A stretch of 38,695 nucleotides of DNA from Chloroflexota bacterium (GTDB lineage: Bacteria > Chloroflexota > Dehalococcoidia > Lucifugimonadales > UBA3495): positions 1 to 38,695 of the forward strand of contig JAPOQH010000085.1 in NCBI GenBank assembly GCA_026710825.1, in the 5' to 3' direction. The translations under genes and the position numbers were made by a program. Positions within the stretch are counted from its first letter, which is position 1, and every line of letters begins with the position of its first letter. Of the stretch, positions 7,427 through 15,632 are shown one piece after another. Below the pieces are notes generated by a model. That model searched no databases and was not told the origin of the DNA. It was given only the letters and a program-made list of their open reading frames with translations.

Positions 7427-7642
7427 TTACCGGTCGTTCAAGATGTGGTTGACGCTGTGCTTATCCCGGTCTTGGAGGCGTTCCATGATCTCGGAATCCC
7501 GGGTCCTGGCCTCCCGCAGGTGAGTACGTCCAAGATCGGTCAGGTTCCAGCGATCATCCATGATCAATTCGTTGAGCAGCTTGTTGACGACTAGATCGTC
7601 GTCTGGTTCGGCGTCGACGGTAGGGTGGTTGGTCGTGGTCAT
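7427..7642 (-). CDS. Small acidic/helical element protein
   Basis: 71 aa starting MTTTNHPTVDAEPDDDLVVN. I prefer the ATG at 7642 because its context matches the start of the next gene downstream, although the ribosome binding site is poor; ATGs at 7657 and 7666 are in frame. The sequence NKLLNELIMDDRWNLTDLGRTHLREA resembles a winged-helix or HTH-like fold (the phrase LTDLGR is common in wHTH proteins). A regulatory role is possible but unproven. Confidence 0.5.
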   Translation of the reverse strand: MTTTNHPTVDAEPDDDLVVNKLLNELIMDDRWNLTDLGRTHLREARTRDSEIMERLQDRDKHSVNHILNDR

Positions 7643-7662
7643 TGTGATAGACACCATTCGAT

Positions 7663-8031
7663 TCAAAGCTTTGCGCCGTCGTCGGGAATGGGCGTCCCTT
7701 CGACGGCGTTATCGTTGACCGCGGAGCAGGATTTGTTCGTAGGCAGCGCGGGTGCCCGGTAGAGTTCGTCCGGCGCATCAACCAGGCCGTTGTGGTTGTG
7801 AACCTGAACGCTGGCGGCCTGTTGGGTGGCACGGATCCGTGCCACTGCCCACTTCCTGAACTGGTAGTGGGGAATCCGGGTCGCATCGTCTGCGCACTCT
7901 GCGTGTCGAACGTCCTGTCCCTTCCTGCCGGGCTCGTCCCAAAGGAAGGGGTTCCAGCCCACGCTGACGGTGATCGTGTCGTCACAGAGGCTGCCGCCCT
8001 CGATGGGCAACCCGCACTTGGTACAGTCCAC
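7663..8031 (-). CDS. Hypothetical element protein with N-terminal CxxC
   Basis: 122 aa with a GTG start (8031) and a strong GGAGG 7 nt upstream. It opens with MDCTKCGLPIEGGSLCDDTI, a knuckle-like Cys cluster, then WNPFLWDEPGRKGQDVRHAECADD with a further His/Cys pair; together these could bind one zinc. The C-terminal part is low in recognisable motifs. First gene after the directly repeated 15-mer at 8070-8103. Confidence 0.6.
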   Translation of the reverse strand: MDCTKCGLPIEGGSLCDDTITVSVGWNPFLWDEPGRKGQDVRHAECADDATRIPHYQFRKWAVARIRATQQAASVQVHNHNGLVDAPDELYRAPALPTNKSCSAVNDNAVEGTPIPDDGAKL

Positions 8032-8069
8032 AAAAAAGCCTCCAACTTTTCAGTTAGAGGCTAGGCTAA

Positions 8070-8103
8070 TCAAGACAGTGCAGATTTGTCAAGACAGTGC
8101 AGA
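8070..8103. repeat. Two 15-bp direct repeats, possible operator
   Basis: TCAAGACAGTGCAGA occurs at 8070-8084 and 8089-8103, a 19-bp period. The pair lies between the HTH gene and the GTG gene downstream; the second copy contains the last codons of the HTH gene. Direct repeats in this position are typical binding sites of small excisionase/MerR-like proteins, here plausibly the product of the adjacent gene. Confidence 0.5.
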
Positions 8104-8490
8104 ACGTTTCGGGCCAGGTTTCCTTGGATTATCTCGACAACGCAAAATTTCGGCCTCAACGGTCACGATATAGCCGCCCCGGGCAGTTGGCCCTCGAAGG
8201 CGCCCGACCTCAGGCAATTTGCCTCGCCGTACCCACGCTCGTAGGGTGTTACCTGAAATACCATACCGCTTGCTGGCACTGGGCAGGTCAATCAGACCCT
8301 CCGGCAGTTCGCCAGGTTCGTAGATGACATCGTCTGTCTCTTCGGATTGGATGCCGTTGGGGGGCGTTGCTTGGTTCTCGGTCGCGGTGATCATGCTGGC
8401 CATTTCGGCTTCGGACATCCCGTCCTCGCGGGCCCGCTCGATGGCGGCCCGGAAAGCTTCGCGCTTCGGATCATCGCCGTAGGTTAGCAT
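8089..8490 (-). CDS. HTH (MerR/excisionase-like) DNA-binding protein
   Basis: 133 aa. The N-terminal half is an acidic helical region (REAFRAAIERAREDGMSEAEM). The C-terminal half contains a winged HTH of the excisionase/MerR type: DLPSASKRYGISGNTLRAWVRRGKLP, then the wing RGGYIVTVEAEIL. Such proteins act as excisionases or element repressors. It is the first gene of the leftward run and lies on the tRNA-Gly side of the element. No Shine-Dalgarno sequence is visible before the ATG, so the mRNA may be leaderless or the start may differ. Confidence 0.65.
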   Translation of the reverse strand: MLTYGDDPKREAFRAAIERAREDGMSEAEMASMITATENQATPPNGIQSEETDDVIYEPGELPEGLIDLPSASKRYGISGNTLRAWVRRGKLPEVGRLRGPTARGGYIVTVEAEILRCRDNPRKPGPKRSALS

Positions 8491-8739
8491 ATCGGTTCGC
8501 GGTTTGTCCCAATGCTTACAACAGGGTTCAGCCAGCGGCGATACGTGCGGTCCGGTAAGGTTTGATGCGGTCTGATTTAGGCCGACGTGCAGGACATACG
8601 CGATTTGGTAGGATCAGGTTCCATCGGGTCTGAAATCATCCAAATCCGTTCGTGTTGGCGGCACTGGCGGGCGGGAAATGCCTTGAGGTGCTGCCGAAGA
8701 TGGAGGATCCCTACTTGAAACGCCCGCGATCAGGAAATA
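8491..8739. other. Gap between element and tRNA-Gly
   Basis: No gene recognised. I looked for a duplicate of the tRNA 3' end here and at the other end of the element (1-400) and saw none, so no attachment-site pair can be named. Confidence 0.4.
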
Positions 8740-8813
8740 TGGAGCGGGCGATGGGAATCGAACCCACGTAGCCAGCTTGGAAGGCTGGGGCTTTACCACT
8801 AAGCTACGCCCGC
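8740..8813 (-). tRNA. tRNA-Gly (anticodon TCC)
   Basis: The minus strand folds as a cloverleaf: acceptor GCGGGCG/CGCCCGC, D-arm with AGTGGTA, anticodon stem CCAGC/GCTGG with loop CTTCCAA (TCC, reads GGA), T-arm TGGG-TTCGATT-CCCA, discriminator T and an encoded CCA (8742-8740). A TATAAT lies 12 bp upstream of the 5' end. tRNA genes are common integration targets, which fits the element immediately downstream. Confidence 0.95.
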
Positions 8814-8824
8814 TTGGCTATTGC

Positions 8825-8830
8825 ATTATA
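8825..8830 (-). promoter_or_regulatory. Candidate -10 box of tRNA-Gly
   Basis: TATAAT on the minus strand, 12 nt before the tRNA 5' end. No convincing -35 box is visible at 16-18 nt. An unrelated GC-rich 7-bp hairpin (8842-8863) lies upstream. Confidence 0.45.
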
Positions 8831-8895
8831 CTCCAAGAAATGGCGCCCGACCTGATGGGCGCCCGCAATGCCACTCCCGCGCAGTCCCCGAAACG

Positions 8896-9363
8896 ATGCC
8901 CAACACCATCTACCTGGCCAACCCTTACGGCTTTTCCGCCCAGCAAAAAGAGTCGCTACTGCCGCCCATCATCGCCGCGCTGGAGAGCCTTGGTCTGGAA
9001 GTGTGGGAACCATTTGCCCGCAACAACCAGGTGGACTTCCAGCGGGCCGGTTGGGCCTACCGCGTCGGCCAGCAGGATTTTGCCGACGTGGTCGCGGCCG
9101 ACGCAATCTTCGCGGTGGTCAACGGTGTACCGCCTGACGAAGGCGTGATGGTCGAATTGGGGATGGCAATCGCGCTGGGCAAGCCGACGTTCCTGTTCCG
9201 CGACGATTTCCGTCGGGCCACCGACAGCGAGGAATACCCGCTCAACCTGATGCTGTTCACCGGAATTCCGGAGCAAGATTGGATGGATTACTACTACACT
9301 TCGTTGGGCGAAATCACCGCACCCGACAAGGCTTTGGCTCAGTGGGCGTCCTCAACGGTATAG
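8896..9363 (+). CDS. Nucleoside 2-deoxyribosyltransferase-like protein
   Basis: 155 aa. The family transfers or hydrolyses the deoxyribose of nucleosides or nucleotides. Typical elements are the N-terminal strand IYLANPYGFS (residues 5-14), the ADAIFAVVNGVPPDEG block (D69, D81) and the catalytic Glu in GVMVELGMAIALGKP (E87), followed by FLFRDDFR. ATG 8896 is chosen because homology begins right there; the upstream in-frame ATG at 8821 overlaps the tRNA promoter. Length is normal for the family. Alone on the plus strand, followed 84 bp later by the monooxygenase gene. Substrate unknown (salvage, or DNA precursor sanitation). Confidence 0.8.
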   Translation: MPNTIYLANPYGFSAQQKESLLPPIIAALESLGLEVWEPFARNNQVDFQRAGWAYRVGQQDFADVVAADAIFAVVNGVPPDEGVMVELGMAIALGKPTFLFRDDFRRATDSEEYPLNLMLFTGIPEQDWMDYYYTSLGEITAPDKALAQWASSTV

Positions 9364-9447
9364 CGGAGTAGACCATGGACCGGACTGATGAGTTGCGCAT
9401 TACGTCCAGAATGAGTTGGGACCACGCATGAACGAGGAGTCCACCCT

Positions 9448-10440
9448 GTGTTGAACACTCGATTCACCGACCTGCTCGGGCTGGACCACCCGGTGATGTC
9501 CGCCCCTATGAGCAACCACAGCGGCGGGCGCCTGGCGGCGGCGGTTTCGGCGGCCGGCGGATTGGGCACCTTTGGCGGCAGCAACAATTTCGGTCGCGAC
9601 TGGTTCCGGGAGCAAATCGGTTACATGCGCTCGGAGACAGACCGCCCTTTCGGTGTGGGGTTCATCACCCAGCTGATCGAGGCGTACCCAGCGAACATCG
9701 AGATCGCCCTTGAGGAACGCGTGCCCGTCGTGATTTTCTCCTTCGCGGACCCCCGCCCGTGGCTGGGACGCGCCCGTGATGCCGGAGCCACCACCATCTG
9801 CCAGGTGCAGACGCTGTCGGCAGCGCGGTTGGCAGTGGATGCGGGCGCCCACATCCTGCTGGCCCAGGGCAATGAGGCGGGAGGCCACACCGGCGAGATG
9901 AACCTCCTCCCGTTGCTTTGCGATTTGGTCGAACGCTACCCTGACGTCCCCGTGATGGCGGCGGGCGGGATCACCTCAGGTCGCGCGCTGGCGATGGTGC
10001 TCGCGGCAGGCGCCGAGGGAGCATCCCTGGGCACCGCAATGTTGGCTACGCCCGAAGCGGTTGAGGTGCCGGCCGCTTTCAAAGAACAGATCATCCGGTC
10101 CAGCGGCGAGGACACGGTCTATACGCGATTCTATGATTTGCTGGGCGACGATCCCTGGCCCACTGGAATCGCGGGGCGCGTCTACCGCAACCGGTTGGTG
10201 CGGGAGTGGGATGGCCGCGACGGTGAGATCCTCCAACTGCGAGAGGAATTGGCGTCCGACGTTGCGGCAGCGCGCGCCCGCCAGGACCCGGAAGAATCAT
10301 CGGTATACATGGGACAGGGAGTCGGCAACGTGAATGCGATGCGGCCCGCCTCCGAAGTGGTGCGGACCATCTGCGATGACGCGGAGCGAATTTTGGGGGA
10401 TTTGTTGACGCGCGGCCTGGGCAGAAGCACCGCAGAATAA
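9448..10440 (+). CDS. Nitronate monooxygenase (2-nitropropane dioxygenase) family protein
   Basis: 330 aa FMN-dependent TIM-barrel protein. The family oxidises nitronates such as propionate-3-nitronate; some members are enoyl reductases. Visible features are the N-terminal PVMSAPMS block, GGLGTFGG, the QGNEAGGHTG motif (residues 140-149) with its conserved His, and the phosphate-binding AAGGITSGRA and GASLGTAMLAT segments. The start is GTG at 9448, with GAGGAG 8 nt upstream. Length is normal. The 3' end is followed by a long gene-poor stretch. Confidence 0.82.
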   Translation: MLNTRFTDLLGLDHPVMSAPMSNHSGGRLAAAVSAAGGLGTFGGSNNFGRDWFREQIGYMRSETDRPFGVGFITQLIEAYPANIEIALEERVPVVIFSFADPRPWLGRARDAGATTICQVQTLSAARLAVDAGAHILLAQGNEAGGHTGEMNLLPLLCDLVERYPDVPVMAAGGITSGRALAMVLAAGAEGASLGTAMLATPEAVEVPAAFKEQIIRSSGEDTVYTRFYDLLGDDPWPTGIAGRVYRNRLVREWDGRDGEILQLREELASDVAAARARQDPEESSVYMGQGVGNVNAMRPASEVVRTICDDAERILGDLLTRGLGRSTAE

Positions 10441-11180
10441 GACCGTCCGCATCCGATTATGCTTCCCCCACAAATCAGCATTTGTCGTAACCTCCTACCC
10501 AATCGCGGATACCGCACGACACAAGAATCCTCGATGCTCCACGCTCTGATAGATGCACGTTCGCTGCCTCTCCTGGCAAGAACGAACAGGGCCTTTCGAG
10601 CATTTACATGCTGCCCACCCAGTCCGCTCATGGTGCGGAACGTCCGCCGGTGGCGGGAACAGCCGCAGGTCCGACTCTGGCGCATCGAACCACGAGCGTA
10701 CGATGCCTCCAGAACCGCGTTGGGCTCTACACATTTTCTTGGTCTGCCGACCATCGAAAGATCCGGTGACAATTCCCCCTTGTCCCTACCATCCCCATAT
10801 CCTTACCATCTAACTGTCCAACCGCCCAACTCCATCCCGCCGCCCAACTCAAACGCGGCATCCGCAATCCCGAAAATCCTCCAACCTCGTTAATCTCGAT
10901 TCTGACCACCACGAACCATTCCAACCCCGCTCCGCCAAACCCTCTCACCAACCCGTCAAAACCATCAATATCGCCCCCAAAACCGCCCGATCCGCCCTCG
11001 TTTATCCTCACGTCCCACCTCCTTGCCCTACTCAAATGAGCGGAAATGACCGGAAATGAGTGGGATATTCAAAAAATCGCCAGCAATCCAATCCCCTTCC
11101 GCTCATCCTGAGCCTGTCGAAGGATGCCCATTCCAATCCTGCCCATCCATGCAAACAATTCCCGGTAAGAGGTATTACCC
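10441..11180. other. Gene-poor region with dispersed-repeat signatures
   Basis: No open frame here looks coding: they are C-rich, Pro/Ser-rich on one strand and lack ribosome binding sites. It contains a C-rich stretch (about 10780-11010), three 10-bp near-repeats at 11031-11060 (ctcaaatgag, cggaaatgac, cggaaatgag) and a REP-like palindrome at 11102-11126. Confidence 0.6.
11102..11126. repeat. REP-like palindromic element
   Basis: CATCCT ... AGGATG arms around GAGCCTGTCGA. Elements of this wording (hairpins containing CTGAGCCTGTCGAAGG) recur in intergenic regions of many bacterial genomes; family membership is from memory. Confidence 0.55.
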
Positions 11181-11513
11181 TTGACCATCTCCCAGATCCG
11201 CCGCCGCATCGCCGCCCTCAAGCATAGGTTCGCCCCCGAACTCACCATCATCAAGCTCCGCCGCATCGCCGAGGCCGTCGCCGACGACTGGACTCCCGAC
11301 CAACCCCCCGAGCCTGCCGACGTCATCGAGCGCATCGCCAAAGCCGGCTTCCGCCTGCCCACCTTCGCCAGCCTCGGCCGCTACCTCAACGACACCCGAC
11401 GCCAGGGAGACGTCCCCGATCCTGGCGCCATCGTCCTCAACCTCCTCCCCTGGGCCAGCAAAGACCGCTACTGCGAACTCCTTCGCTGGGACCTCCCTGC
11501 CCCTGCACTCTAG
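11181..11513 (+). CDS. Small conserved hypothetical protein
   Basis: 110 aa with TTG start and GAGG 9-10 nt upstream. It is a basic, helical protein: RRRIAALKHRFAPELTIIKLRRIAEAVADDW, then a second segment GFRLPTFASLGRYLNDTRRQGDVPDPGAIVLNLLPWA. I have an impression of similar small proteins in Dehalococcoidia-type genomes, usually near repeats, but cannot name a function. It sits alone in a repeat-rich stretch. Confidence 0.55.
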   Translation: MTISQIRRRIAALKHRFAPELTIIKLRRIAEAVADDWTPDQPPEPADVIERIAKAGFRLPTFASLGRYLNDTRRQGDVPDPGAIVLNLLPWASKDRYCELLRWDLPAPAL

Positions 11514-11947
11514 CCATGCCCTCAACCTCTCGTTCCGGACTTGATCCGGAAACCGGGAACGTCATGCTGCCGCCAACGTTCCGGAACGCCGACGCCTTCT
11601 GGATTCCGGCGTGCGGCTCTTGGGAATCACGGTTTGGCCGGTTCAGACCGATAATCCAAAGGCCCTGAATGCAGACGGCGTAGTTAACGCCAGTTGTTTC
11701 ATTGCCGATCTCTGTGCAACCTTGTGGGACTCTTACCACGATGGCGGGTTCCCCCGATAAGGCTAAACCAGTGGTTACCGTTAACGGCTACGGCCTGCCA
11801 TGATTCGCAATGGATTGCGTGGTCGCGGAACCCCACTCGCCCGCAGGTGTGGCGGGATTCTGCTGGGTAATCTACAATGAACGGGCATCAATTTTAGGTT
11901 TGCCACGCGTTTGAGTATTGACGCGGATTCGCCTGGAGGGACACGTT
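11514..11947. repeat. Intergenic region with several perfect palindromes
   Basis: Contains TTCCGGA-cttga-TCCGGAA (11533-11551), the 10-bp palindrome GTTCCGGAAC (11578-11587) and a CTGGATTCCGGCGTGCG stretch (about 11599). All recall the widespread 'TTCCGGACTTGATCCGGAA' and 'TGGATTCCGG' intergenic repeat families. No gene seen. Confidence 0.55.
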
Positions 11948-13048
11948 TTGAAGGTAAAAGCTGCTGTTTTGTGGGAAGTGGGCCAGCCCCTGGATATTTG
12001 TGAGGTTGACCTCGATGAACCCAAGGCCGGAGAGGTGTTGGTGAAAGTTGGCTCGGCGGGCATCTGCCGGAGCGACCGCCACTTCATGCACGGCGACGCC
12101 CCCATCTCGATTCCGGTCGTGCTGGGCCACGAGGGAGCCGGTACGGTGGTGCAGACCGGACCGGGAGTCACCCTTGCCAGCGAAGGCGACCAGGTGATCC
12201 TGTCTTTCGTCCCCGCCTGCGGACGCTGTCGGTCCTGCCTTGAGGGCCACAGCAACCTGTGCGACTTGCATGCGGCCACCGGCGCCAACCTCCTGGACGG
12301 CACCACCAGGTTGCACGCTGCTGGGAAGGATATTCACCACATGGGCAAGGTCGCCTGTTTCGCCGAGTACGCAGTCGTCCCCGAAACCGGCGTCGTTCCC
12401 GTCACCGACAATCTGCCCATGGACAAGGCAGCCATGATCGGGTGCTCAGTGACCACCGGCGTGGGCGCAGCCCTCTACAGCGCGGAAATCAAGGCAGGGA
12501 GCACCGTGGCCGTCATTGGTTGCGGCGGCGTTGGCCTGAACGTGATCATGGGCGCGGCCCTGGCCAATGCCGGCCAGATCATCGCAGTCGATATCCGCGA
12601 GGCGCAGCTGGAATTCGCCATGAAGTTTGGCGCGACCCATACGGTGAACGCCGCCGATCAGGATCCGGTCCGGCAGGTTAAGGAACTCACCGGCGGGCGC
12701 GGCGCCGATTATACCTTTGAGGTGTTCGGCAGCGGGGATACCACCAAGGCCGCCTACGACATGGCCGCCAAGCGCGGCGTGGTCACAGTCGTCGGCATCG
12801 CCCCCTGGGGCCAGGAGGCCGCCATCAACGCGGTAGACCTGGTCCGAAACGAAAAGACCCTGCGCGGCTCCTACTATGGTTCGGCCCGTTCCCGCACCGA
12901 CATGCCGGTGATGGTTGATATGTACCGTTCCGGCAAGCTGAACCTGGACGACCTCGTGGTACGCCACTACACGTTGGATCAGATCAACGAAGCGTATGAC
13001 GACCTGGACCGTGGCGAGATCGGCCGCGGCGCGATAATGTTCGATTAG
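11948..13048 (+). CDS. Zn-dependent alcohol dehydrogenase (MDR family)
   Basis: 366 aa, TTG start at 11948 with GGAGG 8-9 nt upstream. Medium-chain dehydrogenase oxidising an alcohol, or reducing an aldehyde, with NAD(P). Catalytic zinc ligand C40 lies in GICRSD and H61/E62 in GHE; the structural zinc site is C91, C94, C97, C105 in PACGRCRSC...NLC. The Rossmann GxGxxG is GCGGVGLN. It most resembles the branch with S-(hydroxymethyl)glutathione and NDMA-dependent dehydrogenases (ATGANLLDGTTRL, SYYGSAR), so aldehyde or formaldehyde substrates are possible. A GC hairpin follows at 13064-13085. Confidence 0.85.
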   Translation: MKVKAAVLWEVGQPLDICEVDLDEPKAGEVLVKVGSAGICRSDRHFMHGDAPISIPVVLGHEGAGTVVQTGPGVTLASEGDQVILSFVPACGRCRSCLEGHSNLCDLHAATGANLLDGTTRLHAAGKDIHHMGKVACFAEYAVVPETGVVPVTDNLPMDKAAMIGCSVTTGVGAALYSAEIKAGSTVAVIGCGGVGLNVIMGAALANAGQIIAVDIREAQLEFAMKFGATHTVNAADQDPVRQVKELTGGRGADYTFEVFGSGDTTKAAYDMAAKRGVVTVVGIAPWGQEAAINAVDLVRNEKTLRGSYYGSARSRTDMPVMVDMYRSGKLNLDDLVVRHYTLDQINEAYDDLDRGEIGRGAIMFD

Positions 13049-13063
13049 TTCGTCGGACTACCT

Positions 13064-13085
13064 GGGGTGGCCCGTCAGCCACCCC
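13064..13085 (+). terminator. GC-rich hairpin after alcohol dehydrogenase
   Basis: GGGGTGGC and GCCACCCC form an 8-bp stem with a 6-nt loop 16 nt after the stop codon. The following T-run is weak, so it may be an imperfect terminator. Confidence 0.45.
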
Positions 13086-13131
13086 CGATTCCCGTCTAAC
13101 ACCAACGATTCAGCGACTTTGGAGGCTCGTG

Positions 13132-14334
13132 ATGCCCCGTTTGGAAGTTTTGTCCGAAGTACAGCGCCGCATGCTGGAGTTTTTCCCCTGCATGGAATCC
13201 GACGAATCGCCGTGGTCTCCGCTGGGGAAACCGCTCGCGGAGAGCATCGTGGCTATCGTCACCACTGCTGGTCTGCACCTTCGCGATGACAAGCCCTTCA
13301 ATCGCGACCATCCCGGCGGAGAGTCTACGTACCGCATCCTGCCCAGCGATGCCGACACGGCTGACATCGTCCAGAGCCATTTCAGTATCGGCTTCGATCG
13401 CACGGCCATCTACCGGGATATCAACATCACCTATCCCATTGACCGGATGCGCGATTTGGCTGAACAACGCGTCATCGGCTCATTGGCTCCCAACAATTAC
13501 TCATTCATGGGCGCTCTGCGCGACTGCACCGTGGTCGCCGAGCAAACCGGACCCGAGGTTGCCCAGCGTCTCAGAGATGAGGGAGTCGACCTGGTTTTCC
13601 TCACACCAACTTGACCACTGTGCACTCACGCCGTGAGCGTGCTGGCCCGCGTATTTGAAACGGCCGGACTGACCACCGTCGCCGTAGCATTGGTGCGGGA
13701 ACATGCCGAAAGAGTCAAACCACCCCGCGCCCTGTGGGTGCCATTCTACTTCGGCTATGCGCTGGGCAAGCCGGACGACCCCAAATTCCAACACGAGGTC
13801 ATCTCCGCGGCGCTGGATCTGGTAAAAGCCACCGCGGGTCCCGTACTGGCGGATTATCCCGATGACGCCGGCCCGGTAGGCATGCCGCAGGCCTCAGACG
13901 TTGCTACCGCCGCGACCAACGGCGAAGCCAAGCCGCTGGATGCCGCCGGTGAAATCACCGCCCTGCGCGGTTATTACGAGCGGTGGCAGGAACAGCGGGG
14001 TCGCACCGCCGTGGGGATCACCGGCATCCCTCAGCGCCGTTTCCGGGGAATCATCAGGTTCCTGGAAGCCTACGCCGCCAGCGACGACGCCGATATGGAC
14101 GAGCGGCCCGACGACGTTTCCATCCCGCAGTTTGCTCGCTACTGCGCCGACGACCTCAAGGCGTTCTGCTACGAGGCGCGCATGGCGCAACGTCCTGACG
14201 ACGATGAGACGGAAATCCATAGCTGGTTCTGGGGCGAGACTGCAGTGGGCGCGTTGATCGACAGCATCACGCAACGGTTGACCGCAACCGACGACCCCAA
14301 GCTCCAGGCAACCGCTTACGGTCTGTCGCGTTAG
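13132..14334 (+). CDS. PrdB-like (D-proline/glycine/sarcosine/betaine reductase B family) protein, probable selenoprotein
   Basis: One 400-codon frame read across an in-frame TGA at 13612-13614 (residue 161). Before it the sequence is typical of this family: ...AIYRDINITYPIDRMRDL, IGSLAPNNYSFMG, DEGVDLVFLTPT. After it, still in frame, come PLCTHAVSVLARVFETAG and VKPPRALWVPFYFGYALGKP, equally typical. In cysteine-containing members, as I recall, the site reads TP-x-CPLC; here TGA takes the first Cys, giving UPLC, a UxxC redox motif. A hairpin directly after the TGA (13615-13645) could be the bacterial SECIS. ATG 13132 has GGAGG 6 nt upstream. An additional C-terminal domain of unknown function runs from about residue 260. 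Physiological substrate unknown. Two separate genes or a nonsense mutant are the alternatives. Confidence 0.75.
13615..13645 (+). promoter_or_regulatory. Candidate bacterial SECIS hairpin
   Basis: Directly after the TGA the RNA can fold CCA-(cugu)-GCA-CUCAC-[GCC]-GUGAG-(cg)-UGC-UGG. It has a 5-bp upper stem, 3-nt apical loop beginning with G, and lower helices with small bulges. The loop starts 15 nt after the UGA, at the short end of the range described for bacterial SECIS elements, which also call for a G early in the loop. Confidence 0.5.
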
Positions 14335-14361
14335 GATCGTCTCGGACACCGTCGGCGACCC

Positions 14362-14389
14362 AAGGGGGCCGTTGGTGGACGGCTCCCTT
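14362..14389. terminator. Bidirectional terminator between convergent genes
   Basis: AAGGGGGCCGT (14362-14372) pairs with ACGGCTCCCTT (14379-14389) over 11 bp (one G-T) with a 6-nt loop, between the stops of the PrdB-like gene and the MscS gene. Confidence 0.65.
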
Positions 14390-14398
14390 ATTCATCAG

Positions 14399-15625
14399 CT
14401 AAACATCCGGTCCATCCCCTCCACCTCCGGGCGCGTCTGACGGCAGGTGAGACCGAGAGCGCACCGCGGGCGCTTGCCTGCCCGTTATCGGTGGAGGAGG
14501 CGTTGGTTGACCGTCCTGCGGGGTCCAGCCATCGGGGAAATGCAAGGTGCGCACGGGGTAGTTGATGGTGATGTCCTCGGACGCCAACCGGGCGTGTAAT
14601 TGCTTGATCAGCTCAGTCCGAACCTCGAAACTGGCGAGCCGGTCCGCTGCCTGCATGAACAGCCAGAAATCGATGTTGCTCTCGCCAAAGGTGTCGTAGC
14701 CGAAGTACACTCCGTAGTCCTGCACCACACCCGGATGCTCGCGCTCAACTTTCTGCATCACCTCCATGCTGACCGCCTCAACCATCTGCAGATCGCTCTC
14801 GTAGGCCACTCCACAGGTCAGGAAAACGTTGACGTGTTCATCCGGCTTGCTGAAATTGGTGATGATGGTTTCCGCGAAACGGGAGTTGGGGATCACCACC
14901 AGGTTGTTGGTCCACGTCCTGAGACGGGTGCTCCTCCAATTGACATCCACCACGTAACCGGTTACGCCGTTTTCCATCTCGATGTAATCACCCGCGCTGA
15001 CCACTCCCTCGGTGATCACGTAGGTTCCCGCAAACAGGTTGCTGAGCGTGGGTTGCAGAGCCAACGCCACCGCCAGCCCGCCGATGCCCAGACCTGCGAT
15101 CAACGGGCTGATGTTTATTCCCAGGATGTCCAACGAAACCATCGCGGACATGGCAACAACGACGATCATCACGCCGCGCCGCGCCAGGGGCAGCGCCCAA
15201 TTGCCGGCGTTTTCGGGATCGCTGCTTTCGAGCAACTCTTCCAGCCAGTAGATGACTGCTCCACTCGCTGCGGTGATCATGAAAGCCCCGATCACAATCG
15301 CGATCAGCGCGGCTATTCTGTTGACCACATCCTGCACGGTATCGGCGAGGTGGAGCGGGAACGTGGCAGCTATGTACGCTCCGGCAAGTATGATAAGAGC
15401 GGTAACCGGACCCCGAGCCGCCGAAATTATCCGGTCGTCCAGATCTCCTGCCGAGAAATGCGCCATTCGCAGCATCAACCTGGACAGGAGCCTACTGAAC
15501 AGAAACGCAAAAACTATCGAAGCAGCGAGAATGATCCCGGCCACGGTAAGGTCCGCCCATGTGACGGTCGTACCCGCAGCCCACTCCAAAAACCCATGCC
15601 ACCAATTGTTTATGTAATCGCCCAT
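14399..15625 (-). CDS. MscS-family mechanosensitive ion channel
   Basis: 408 aa. Small-conductance tension-gated channel of the inner membrane that releases solutes on osmotic downshock. The N-terminus has about four membrane segments (residues 24-48, 75-90, 102-125, 148-168). The pore helix LIAGLGIGGLAVALALQPTLSNLFAGTYVI is the family signature, followed by the beta domain (GDYIEMENGVTGYVVDVNWRSTRLRTWTNNLVVIPNS). The last 50 residues are Pro-rich and disordered. It follows the Sir2 gene by 7 bp and ends in a terminator. Confidence 0.9.
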   Translation of the reverse strand: MGDYINNWWHGFLEWAAGTTVTWADLTVAGIILAASIVFAFLFSRLLSRLMLRMAHFSAGDLDDRIISAARGPVTALIILAGAYIAATFPLHLADTVQDVVNRIAALIAIVIGAFMITAASGAVIYWLEELLESSDPENAGNWALPLARRGVMIVVVAMSAMVSLDILGINISPLIAGLGIGGLAVALALQPTLSNLFAGTYVITEGVVSAGDYIEMENGVTGYVVDVNWRSTRLRTWTNNLVVIPNSRFAETIITNFSKPDEHVNVFLTCGVAYESDLQMVEAVSMEVMQKVEREHPGVVQDYGVYFGYDTFGESNIDFWLFMQAADRLASFEVRTELIKQLHARLASEDITINYPVRTLHFPDGWTPQDGQPTPPPPITGRQAPAVRSRSHLPSDAPGGGGDGPDV

Positions 15626-15632
15626 CTTGGTC

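Noticed and set aside
8614-8799. 61-aa minus-strand open frame
   Set aside because: It runs through the tRNA-Gly gene, giving the usual meaningless peptide of tRNA shadows.
8743-8813. Attachment-site pair using the tRNA-Gly 3' end
   Set aside because: No second copy of the tRNA 3' end was found near the far end of the element.
10459-10893. 144-aa plus-strand open frame
   Set aside because: Pro/Ser-rich translation of C-rich DNA without motif or ribosome binding site.
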